Below, in pieces: positions 42,401-54,400 of a DNA stretch of 64,000 bases. The DNA is taken from positions 27,099 through 91,098 of the forward strand of contig JBAMJV010011222.1 of assembly GCA_037951105.1 (NCBI GenBank), in the 5' to 3' direction. Source of the stretch: Echinarachnius parma (Eukaryota > Echinodermata > Echinoidea > Clypeasteroida > Echinarachniidae). Made by a program: the position numbers and the translations under genes. The notes under the pieces are model-generated. The model was not told the DNA's origin and ran no database searches. It saw nothing but the letters and a program-made list of their open reading frames with translations. Within the stretch, counting starts at the first letter, position 1, and each line of letters starts with the position of its first letter.

Positions 42401-45400
42401 ACATTTGGCTCTTTTGTTTGCAGCTGTGCAGATGGATATGAGATCAGTAATGGCCAGTGCGAAGGTAATTGACCTATTCTTTAACCTTTGAACTTTGACC
42501 TCATGATCCTGTATTTATATTTTTTGACTTGTGTTTTAATACATTTGACACTTTCGCATTCATCTGCATAAATGGTTATCAGGTCAGTTATGGACAGTGT
42601 CAAGGTCATTTGACCTTTAGCCTTTGACCTTTAATCTCATGACGCCATATTTATTTACATTTAATATTGACTTGGGTTTGAACACATTCGGCTCTTTATT
42701 CAGGCAGATGTGCAGGTGGATATGAGATCAGTAGTGGCAAAGTGCTAAGGTAGTTGAAATACCCATTGACCTTTAATCTTTGACTTTTGACCTCATGATC
42801 CCTTATTTACCTGCCTTCATTTGATGTTTATTTGTGCTGTACCTTCAGATTATTTTCACTGTGACTTATATTTCATGAACCAAAGCACATTATTCCCAGT
42901 TTGTCCATTTCCATGTCTCAAATAAATTGTATCTGTAATATCCTAGTGATTTGCTTTCAGGGATTTAATAACTTCCAAGTTCTGAGAATGCATTATAGAT
43001 TTCTTATATTTAAACAAAATATATATTATACTTCTGATAATTCATATTTTTTAAACATCGACTTCTACTACATTGCTTTGAGTAATTGTGCTTTGCTTCT
43101 ACTTCCTTAGATATTGATGAATGTCTTGCTGACCCATGTGCAAGCCGAGCCAACACCAGGTGTGAGAATCTACCCGGTTCGTACCAGTGCGCATGCAGAA
43201 CTGGGTACTACGAGGTCAACACCCAGTGCTTGCGTAAGTTTTAGTATACAACTCCATCAATTAACCCGTTCACTACGAGATTCTGAAATCCCCATAGACT
43301 TTGTACATAGCCCACCCGGTTCCCGTAAGCAGTGGGTTAAATAAAAGTGACTTAACAAGCAGTACCTCTAACATCAAATGAATACATAATCATGTAATCT
43401 TGTTGGTGTAATAACCTTATGTGTTTCAGAAAATTTAGAAACTAAGGAAGAAAGCGAGAAGTTTTGCTGGTTATGAAAATTGAATTTGAATCGCTAATCA
43501 TTCTGTATAACTTTATGGTTATATTCTGGAAGAAGTGCACTTCTATGTTTTTGAAATACTGCCAAAATATCTTATCGAAATGATATTTTGGTAAGATGGA
43601 AAAAAATCTTGTAAAAAATAATATTACTATTCAAAGTAGCTAGCAAGACCAATAACAACGAGCAGATAATTTGAAAAAAGTTATTTTGTTTTTCCTTTTT
43701 CTAGCTGCTGAATCTACGCTGCTGACGGCTACATTCACAGACATAGTGGGATTGATGGTGAATGGCCAGTACTTTGTCTTCGCTGATTTCAACTCCTACG
43801 TCCCACAACTTGAAATTGATGTAAGTTCAGCAATCTCGATCATTTCTAGTCAAAATGTGTTAACCCATTAACTACATGCACTGACATGGTATCCCGGATT
43901 CCTGTGAGGGCTTTACACAGAAGGGAAACTTAACTAGGTTCCCATAAAATGCTGTTTTATTTGCTGGAAATAGAACATTTTGCCTTATCCTTAGCACTTA
44001 GATCATTTTAATGGGATGGAATTGCTACATTTATGATGTGATTTGATATGTAACTTTAATTCTTTGATGGGTAACAATAATAAAGCATGTAAATACAAAA
44101 GCCAACAAATTACTTATATCAAAAGCTTAATATCTAGGCCACCTTTTAAAAATAATCTGTCTTCATTCTTCTTGTAAAGAGAATTAGAACATGGATTAAA
44201 TAATGAATGAAATTAAATAAATGTATATCTTGTTTTTCTTTTGCAGGTTGACAGCCTGTTTCAGGCTAGCGGCCTCTCCAACTACACCTCAGTATCTGTC
44301 TCTATGGGCACGGAGAAGATTGCTGGCATCGAAGTCGAGTTCATCATCGACATCCTGCCGAGGTCATCGACCTCGGGAGAAGAAATCTTGGCAGCTTTTG
44401 AGGCGGGTCTCGGAGGAAGAGACTCAAACGTCATTCTCCCGAACAACATCATCATTACAAGCTCAGTCTTTGTAGGACAACCAGGTAAAGTACTTTTTTC
44501 AGTTATTAATATTCAATACGTTTTTACACATGAAGTCTGCAAATATACCTCTGCCTTTCAACCCCTTTAACAAAATTTGAAATAACATGATTACATATCC
44601 AGTAGGCCAATTTGGTAAAAGAGCATTGAAAATAGGAAACACAGCATATCTTTAAAATTCCTATAAATTAAAACTATGAAGCATCATTCATGATTCTTTT
44701 ATATCATAATATCAGGCTCAATCCTTGAGTAAACATCCTTCAGATGTGTTATAAAGATAAATATCATGTTTGGTTCGAAAGCTCAGACTCTACTTACATT
44801 TAATACTTCATTGGCATTTGTTATTATATAGCGGATATGTGAAGGTTTAATACAGCATTTAAAAAAAAATGTCTCAACACAAACCATGTCAAAATACCTG
44901 AGTATTTATATTCAGTAATGAAGTAAAACTCTTCTAAATCGTTTATTATTTGTCATTGCAGTGATCAACCCCTGTGTGGAGCAGACCGATAACTGTACAG
45001 CAAATGCTGACTGCATCTTCTTGGGAACGTCCAATAACTACACCTGCCAGTGTCAGGTGGGCTTCATGGGTGAAGGATTCGGCAACTGCACAGGTATGAA
45101 GAAACTTGACTGACCTGTGGAATCCACTGGGGTAGTAATGCTATTGTATCGATTATATTATATTATGTGCTACATACATTGTATTTTGAACCATTATTAT
45201 TATCCTCTGACCACATCCAGCAGTGCGGCGGGACAGGTTGCACAGATGAAAGACCTGTCCCTCGTTAATGAGAAGGCCATCACAGCCATCGAGAGATGGA
45301 AAAACTTAATTTAGGAACTGTATCTTGTATCTTGATCTAATTAAGGAGACACGAACGAACGAACGATCCTCTGTTCACATTACAAATATTTACCTTTCAA

Positions 45401-48400
45401 AACTTTTGGCACTCATTTACAGCCTTCATTATAAGTCGAGAAACCACCAACTTAACATTTCTGATGATTGTATTGATGAATGATGAATGACTAGTCATAG
45501 ATATTCAGAAGCTAGTATGGCCTGTCATCCTGAAGATAAATGAAAATGTCTACTCTAGAAAAAAAAGAAAGAAAAATTATTCTTGTAGGAATTAACCTTC
45601 ATGATATGAAGATTGGAGAATCTTACCAGCCTTTAAATTTGTTTGACATATTCTGAGCTTATTTCACTTCGATCATGATTTGTTATGTTTGTCCTTTGTC
45701 TGATATTTGCTCCTTTCACCAGGGCGCATCAGTCCACTCATGACTCTCCATTGAGAAATCAGTTGTTCAAGTTTCCCCACTAAACATTATTTAGGTTGGT
45801 CTTGATTTTTTTTTTTCCAGATGTGAACGAGTGTCTCCAGAACCCATGCACTAATGAAGGCGAGACCTGTGTGAACACCCCTGGGAGCTTCAGCTGTGAA
45901 TGCATGATTGACAGGGGGTACATCCTCAACAATGGACTCTGCACAAGTATGTTATCCAGTGTTGCTGATTATATGATAAACATTTCATTTATATACAATA
46001 ATTAAACATCTATTACAACTAAGACTGTCCCCACCATAAAGGGGTAGACATGTGTGAATACCCCAGGAAGCTACAGCTGGGAATACATGGTTTAGAGGGG
46101 ATCCATCCTCAATAAGGGATTCTGCACTAGTATGTTATCCAATGTTGGCAGATTTTCAATGTGTATCATTTTAGTAGAATAATGTTATTAAACAGTCCTT
46201 AACTCAAAAGCCCAACAAGCCCCCTTCTGGTCATGCCAGGACACTTCACTTGCAGAGTACTGTATCTGGGTATTGAAAATGCTTTAGAAAGGATCATGGC
46301 ATCTGTTTTTTAACATTTTAAAGTATAAATGGCTGTTCTGCGCTCATGCATGCAGGGGAACTTCGATTTGTACTTATTCAGCACCTAGTATGAAAAGTGA
46401 TGTTCTGTTGTAATTGCCTTCAGAAATATAGTGTCTTTCCTTTCCTTCATTTACAGAGTATGAAGTATATGAGGGCAGTTTCAGCATGGCTCAGATCAAT
46501 GGCATGACTGCCACTTTCACCTCTGACTTGACCAACCCATCCAGCTCAGCATACACAAACCTGGATTTCTTGGTCTGCAATTCAGTGAGTTTAGAACAAG
46601 TTATTTTGTCTAACAAATAAGAACTTGAATCGCAGTAAAGAATCATCCTTTTGTACAGATAATTATTTCAAAATTAATTCAAAGAATTTATACTGAATAG
46701 TACAAATCATAACTTTAAATCTCTCGTAGTAAAACAACCAACTAATCAACCATATAATAGACTCATTACAGGTGTATAAGACTAAATTAAAACCATACTT
46801 GTTTAGAATAGCTTTTTGATATATTAGTTGTATGTATTGGTATTTTTGTAGCTTTTCTCTTTTGCTCTTCTTCTTTCCTTTGTTATGCGCCTCGGAACAG
46901 GCTACCTAGATAGATGGTGCTTTATAAATGCTTGATATTATTTATTTATTAACGTGAAATTGTATATTTTCCTGTGATTTCCAGGTGCGATACCTTGTGA
47001 TGCTGCAGCCAGGCCTGCAGGGCTTCTTCCAAACCTGCAGTGTTTCCAGCTTTGCCAACGGCAGCATCATCACAACGTACTACTTGGCATTTAACCAATC
47101 AGTGGACACGTCAGAGACGGAGCTGACTAATCTTATTACAAACACCGGTGGGGTCCTGACGACAGGCATCTTGTCGCAGGGCAACATCACTCTTGATCCT
47201 GATTCAGTGAATTACAACAGTAAGTCAGGGTTTGAAGCACTTTAACAAAAATGACCAATGATATTGAGTTGGTCTTAGTTTGGATTCCTGGGGAAGACTG
47301 ATTTTCTTACATCATTATCATTTATTTGAGTATATTTGAGCAAATTACAACAGTAAGTCAGGGTTAAAAACTCTTCCAAAAGAATGAATAATTATAGTTA
47401 GTAGTCTTGGGTTCGTTTCCTGGGAAGCCTGATTTTCTTACCTCATTTTTATGTTAGTTATTATTACAACAGTAAGTCTGGGTTTGAAGCATTTCCAAAA
47501 GAATGAACAACGATATTGAAATATATTTGAGTGAATTACATATTGTAGTGTATGCATACGATATCGATAGCCATATCGATAGCGATTACATTATGATAAC
47601 TCGTTACTATGGTAACTCGTCTCTTGTAAAACCCCACTATAGTGATAACCAGTAAAAAGCATCAAAAGAACCTTACAACAATGGACTGACGTGTGAGTTA
47701 TTTAGTGTGTCAACGTACATAACACTGGCGACGAGATGTTTAGATGCAACTGGACGAATTTGAACTGAAATGTGAGATTTTGCAGCTGTTTTGAGTAAGT
47801 TTCTCACGCCGATTTTGGTTATTACGTTTTGCTGATTTCGGTACGTTGTGGAGCTATACGTTTCTCATTACAGTCCCAGGCATACGGGTTTGCTGTTGGT
47901 ATGATCCTGAACGATTGATTTACGTGTACGTGACGTGAATTGCTACATTTTGATGACGGAATTTTGAATACAATTCGTGGACAAAACTATAAGCAATGGC
48001 TTCATCTGCTCGTTATGATGTTTGAGGAGTTTGATCCGAAGGATGGTGACATTGAAGCATATTTAGACAGACTAGAACAGTATTTCATTGCTCTAGATAT
48101 AGCTGAAGATATGGACACAAAACGGAGGGCTCTGTTGCTTGAGTAGCATTGGCAGTGAAAGTTACAAGACTGTACGTGATTTGTCATTTCCGTCCAAAAC
48201 AAGTGAGAAAACTTACGCACAGCTGGGTGAACTAATGAAGGGACACTACCGTCCAAAACGTTTGATCGTTACTGAGCGTTTCAAGTTCCATAACGCAAAG
48301 CAGTTACCAGGACAGTCAATTGCACAGTATGTTTCATACTTGAAGAAACTGTCATCTTCATGTGAGTTCACCGGTACAGCCTTGGAGGATGCTCTACGTG

Positions 48401-51400
48401 ACAGATTTATCGCTGGGCTTAGTTCGAGTGGAGTACAGAAGAAGCTGCTGTCAAAGAACTTTAAGTTCCAGGAAGCGGTGGACATTGCGTTAGCCGAGGA
48501 AGCAGCCTCTTCAAACATCCGCGATATGTCCAGTGAACAAGGGGGCAGCGACAGGGTGAACAAACTGTCAAGACACCAGTTCAAGCCTGCTCTATCACAG
48601 CGTACGCCATCAAAGAAGTGTGGGAGATGTGGTATGAGCAACCACACAAGCGATCAGTGTCGCTACAAGGATGCAACCTGCTACCGATGTGAGAAAACGG
48701 GACATCTTCAATCAGAATGTCGCTCGAAACCAGCTGGACGAGGCCAGGGACGCGGTCAAGCTCAGTCTGGAAGAGCTCATCAGTCTCGCGGGCTGAATCG
48801 AGGCAAAGCACCGGGAAAACATGGATGGCGCGAATCAATCAAGCAAGTGGATGATGATGATGACACAGGTTTTGTTGATAGCCTGTTCAACATTGATGGA
48901 AAGTCGTCCGCTGCCATCAAGGTGATGCTGCAGGTGAATGGACAAGATTTGGAGATGGAACTTGATACAGGTGCAGCGGTGTCGATCATCAACGTGAGAG
49001 ACTACGAACAGAAGTTCAAGGATTGTCCTCTGCAACCAGTGCAACGTCAACTTCATACGTATGCAGGCGACAAATTGGAAGTAGCAGGGGAATTCGCTGT
49101 CACGGTCTGCTACAATGGACAGGAGAAAACGCTTCCCCTGGTGGTGGTCAACACCGAGCGAAAGGCTCCGCCCTTGTTAGGGCGCACGTGGCTTACAGAG
49201 ATTCAGTTGGATTGGCCAGCAATCATGCCCCACGAACAGACTTACGCCATCAGCACAGATGTTGGATCTGCACTGCGGGAGAGATATCCAGACGTCTTCA
49301 AAGAGGACTTGGGTACGGTGCAAGGGTTCAAGGCAACGCTTCATGTCAAGGAAGGTGTGGTTCCAGTTTTCCACAAGGCCCGCAACGTACCGTACGCTCT
49401 ACGTCCTGCTGTCGAACAGGAACTGGATCGCATGCAACGTGAAGGGGTGATCGTTCCAGTGGATTTCAGTGAATGGGCGACCCCGCTGGTATGCATTCCA
49501 AAGGCTGATGGACGAGTCAGATTGTGCGGAGACTACAAAGTGACAGTGAACAAGAACATTCATTGTGATCGGTACCCGATTCCTACCCCAACAGAAGTCT
49601 TCAGCAAGTTGGTAGGAGGGAAGAAGTTTTCGAAGATAGATCTCAAGTGCGCCTACCAGCAGATCTTGCTAGACGAGGAATCGCAACGTCTCGTGACCAT
49701 TAATACGCATCGTGGTCTCTTCGCCTACACGAGGCTTCCGTTTGGAATCTCATCCAGTCCTGCAATCTGGCAGCGCTTCATCGAGCAGGTACTGGCTGGA
49801 CTAGATGGTGTCTGGGCCATCATGGATGATGTCCTTGTCACTGGACAGGATGATGGGGAACACATGCAGAACCTGGACAGACTTTTCACACAGTTTGCGA
49901 AGTTTGGACTGACGGTCAAGCAGGAGAAGTGCCGTTTCATGCAGGAAGAAGTGGTCTACATGGGAAGGAAGCTGTCCGCAAAGGGAATCCAACCAACGCA
50001 GGACAAGGTGGATGCCATTCGCCAAGCTCCAGCACCTCAGAACGTCACGGAGTTGAGATCATGGCTCGGAATGGTCAACTTCCAGGCGCAATTCCTGCCA
50101 CGTCTGTCCACAATGCTTCACCCTCTAAACGCACTTTTGGGTGACACGCTATGGGAGTGGACAGATGAGTGTGAGAAATCATTCAACAAGGTGAAAGAAG
50201 CGATCAGCTCAGACAAACTACTGACTCACTATGACCCAACAAAGATGGTAGAGCTGAGTGTAGATGCATCACCATATGGCATAGGAGCGGTCATTTGCCA
50301 TATTGATGATGATGGAAGACGCCTACCAGTAGCGTACGCATCAAGGAGCCTAGGCAAGCACGAGAAGGGTTACGCCCAGCTAGACAAGGAGGCCTTGGCT
50401 ATCATTTTCGGTGTTCAACGCTTCAGGACCTACCTGTACGGTCGAAAGTTCGTCATTCGCACCGATCATAAACCGCTGGAAAGGATTCTAGGACCGAAGA
50501 CAGCCATTCCAACGCTGGCTGCTCAACGCCTACAACGATGGCAATCATGCTCTCTGCATTTGACTATCAGATGGAGTTCGTGGCAGGGAAGGACAACGTG
50601 GTAGCCGACGCTCTGTCACGATTGCCGTTACCCGCGACCGAGACAGGAGATGATGCCTTGTACAACGTCGCAGCACTTCATCTGGAGGGTTTGCCAGTCA
50701 CGAGTGATGATGTTCGAAAGTACACACGCACAGATCCAGTTCTCTCAAGGGTTCTCCAATGGGTCAAAACGGGAGATTGGCCAAAAGACGTGGAGAACAG
50801 TGAACTGAAGCCCTTCCTACACCGAAGACATGAGCTTACAGTGGAGCAGGACTGTCTCCTGTGGGGATATCGTGTCATCATCCCCAAACGGCTCCAAGAG
50901 GACGTACTCCTGGAGTTGCACACTGCTCATCCCGGAATAGTGAGAATGAAGGAGGTAGCGAGGAGCCATGTGTGGTGGCCCAATGTGGACCGAGACATCG
51001 AAGGACTGGTAAAACAGTGTGTCACGTGCCAACAGATGCGCAACGTTCCAACTGTGGCACCGTTGATGCCATGGGTCTGGCCGAGGAGTCCATGGAGTCG
51101 TATCCACATTGATTTTGCTCAGAAGGACAAGCAAGATTTCCTAGTGATCGTGGATGCTCACTCCAAGTGGCCAGAAGTCGTCATGATGACCAGCACAACC
51201 TCAAGTGCAACAATCAGAGTACTGAGAGACTTGTTCTCCAAGTATGGCATTCCAAACCAGGTGGTGAGTGACAACGGACCCCAGTTCTGCAGCGAAGAGT
51301 TTCAGCATTTCCTGAAGATGAACGGTGTGAAGCAAGTGCTAGTGGCACCATACCATGCTGCAAGCAATGGAGCAGCAGAGCGGATGGTACAGTCATTCAA

Positions 51401-54400
51401 ACGTTCGCTGAGTGCCAGCAAAAGCACAAGTCGCAGCACACAGCAGAGTCTGGACAGTTTTCTGCTGTCGTACAGATCAACGAAACACCCAACAACGGGA
51501 CAAACACCGGCTAGTTTGTTCCTTGGACGCGAACTTCGTACGCGATTGTTATTGGTGAAGCCAAGCGTTGAATCAACGGTAGAAGGCAAGCAGCATGATC
51601 AGAAACTACACCACGACAAGAGTCGAGATCTGCGTGAATTCTATCCAGGTGATCAGGTGCTAGTGAAGGACTTCAGAGTGGAAGGCACCTGGCATAGTGG
51701 AACAATCGCGGAACGCACGGCGCCCAAGTCGTACATTGTCAGCATGGACGATGGACGCGTGTGGAAGCGTCACATTGATCAGATGAGAAAGGCTGATGTC
51801 AACTTGCCCGCCGCGCGTGATCTACAGACGCACAATGAACATCTTCGCGAGAAGCAATGGTCTGCTGAACAATCCTATTCGCGCAATGAAGGTCAGCAGC
51901 CATCGTCTGAACCTGGACGTGAGCCAACTTCGCAATCACAAGCAGGCAGAGAGGAAACGCCAACCCCGGACATTCCAGAACTAACTCTAGACAAAAACTC
52001 TGAACAGTCGGTACAACCGAGGCGTTCTCTCAGAATGAAGAAAAAACCAGGGAGGCTTATCGAAGAAATGTAAACTCGCCGTCTGAAGATTGTGACTGTA
52101 GATTAGTAATTGTTACTTTTGAAGTTACGGTTCCATTTTTGAAAAAAAAAAAAAAAGTTAAAGGGCCAAATTGGGTTACCTTTCAAGTTAGTGTTTAACG
52201 TTGTTTGTTAGCATTATTGTTCACAAGGTTCAATGATTGATGGTTCCAAAATGGGAATTGAAAGTTGCTTAATACTGAAAAAATAAATAAATAAATTTAA
52301 AAAAAAAATAAACAAATTTGGAAAGATTAAGGCAGTATTAACATTTTTCCACATGATGAATATGTTGTGTTTAAAAAAAAAAAAAAAAAGAAACAAGGAA
52401 ACACAGTTGAATGTTTTAATTGTTTATAGACATTTAATTTGATTTTATAAACATTGAGCATTGTTTAAGCTGTTGTTTAGATGAAACAGTTTATTTGGAG
52501 GATCATTTTATATAAAGGCATAAAATGTCAAGTTGAGGATAACATACAGTAAATAGGACAAGAATTTTTGGCACCAGATTATTATTCATGATAGGATATT
52601 GTGGTTAATAATATATGTGAAGTTCTCTCTATCTAGGACAAGATAGCTTAGGAGGAAGGAGTGTAGTGTATGCATACGATATCGATAGCCATATCGATAG
52701 CGATTACATTATGATAACTCGTTACTATGGTAACTCGTCTCTTGTAAAACCCACTATAGTGATAACCAGTAAAAGCATCAAAAGAACCTTACAACAATGG
52801 ACTGACGTGTGAGTTATTTAGTGTGTCAACGTACATAACACATATTCAGTTAATTAAGGTGCGAAACCCTTTCAAAAGATTGAACAATATTATTTATTTC
52901 AAGCAGTTATTACCAAAGAGTGTACATCTCAGAGGTCTGTCAGAATGAAGCAACTTGTACTGTGTACCATGGTCACAGTTTACCAGAAGGTAGCTGCTTC
53001 AAACCCAGCCTCAGTAAATTTGTGTTTAATGATTGTCATATTTGTATTAATATTTTGTTTTATTTCTTGCAGTTATCACCCAGGAGTGCACGCACATAGG
53101 TCTGTCTGAATGAAGGAACCTGTACCCTGGACAAATGGACTCACAGTCTGCTAGAAGTGTGCTGGTTTTGTTATTATTTATTCGCTGATTGTCACATTTA
53201 ATTACTATTTTGTGTGTGTGTGTTTCATACAGTTATCACCCAGGAGTGCACCGCAGAAGTCTGTCTGAATGGAGGGACCTGTACACTGGACAATTGACTC
53301 ACAGTCTGCTAGAAGTTTGCTCGTTCAAACCCTGCTTCAGTAAATGTTTATTCGATGATTGTCACATTTAATTATTCTTTGTTTGTGTTTCATACAGTCA
53401 TTACCCAGGAGTGCACCGCAGAGGTCTGTCTGAATGGAGGGACCTAGGACAATTGACTCACAGTCTGCTAGAAGTTTGTTGGTTCAAACCCTGCTTCAGT
53501 AAATGTTTATTCGATAATTGTCACATTTAATTATTCTTTGTTTGTGTTTCATACAGTCATTACCCAGGAGTGTACCGCAGAGGTCTGTCTGAATGGAGGG
53601 ACCTGTACCCTGGACAATGGACTCACAGTCTGCCAGTAAGTTCATATCATATACATGTACTTCCTGTGTAATGGGTCATCAGGCTTGATTGATTTTGTGA
53701 TAAAAAAATCTTGAAATCAATCCAAATAGTGACAAATACATTGGGGCTCTAGAAATGTTAACCTCAAAATGCCCAGAGAGAGCCTAAAAAATGTGTAAAA
53801 GAGCCGTGGTAAATTTTAAAAATCCAGAATTCTATTTCAATGCAGCCAGCTTATAATAGTAGCTTGGCTAAAGCTAGTTCAATAGTACACCAAAGTGACG
53901 CCACACTATAACTTGGATTACTTCGAAAAATACATTGTAAAAATATGTTTTTATCATTATTGCGATTTTTTATTCATATTGAATGAAATGCACTGTTGCA
54001 TGTTGGTATCGATTTAGAAACTTAATATTTTCTGCTTTCAATATCTTACATCTAGATGTCCAGTGGGATATGAGGGTAACAACTGTGAGATTGCCATAAC
54101 AACTCAGCCTCCTACCATGACAACCATGCCAACCACAAACATTACGATGCTAACAGATATAGCGACTGTGAACGTGACTGATGCTGTGACTGAAAATACC
54201 ACCATCATGGCAACACCATCTTGTAAGTGTAGCTGTACATGTGATTTGCTATTGTTTTTTAATGCATCATTTATACACTTGCAAGTTTCCAATTTGGAGA
54301 TATAGCAAAGGTTGACATCATCAAACATTATGTGAATAATATTTAATTTCCGATAGTATATCTATTATAATTACCTTCATTAATATTTGTATTGCTATCA

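Larger units (their letters stand above)
47539..52845 (+). mobile_element. Ty3/gypsy (Mag-like) LTR retrotransposon with CATAT target duplication
   Basis: Two LTRs, 47544-47724 and 52662-52840, flank a gag-pol region; CATAT on both sides (47539-47543 and 52841-52845) is a 5-bp target duplication. It lies in intron 55, same strand as the host gene. A primer-binding site directly after the 5' LTR and a polypurine tract before the 3' LTR are visible. The order PR-RT-RNase H-integrase is that of Metaviridae. A tRNA-Ser primer and a single gag-pol frame suggest the Mag lineage. LTRs differ by two one-base length changes only, so insertion looks recent, yet gag-pol has breaks. Bases 52074-52649 hold an AT-rich tail without a frame. 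Confidence 0.95.

Noticed and set aside
49819..49830. IMDD in place of YxDD in the reverse transcriptase as a sign of inactivity
   Set aside because: As I recall, Mag-type elements often have another residue at the tyrosine position, so it is not good evidence of a defect.
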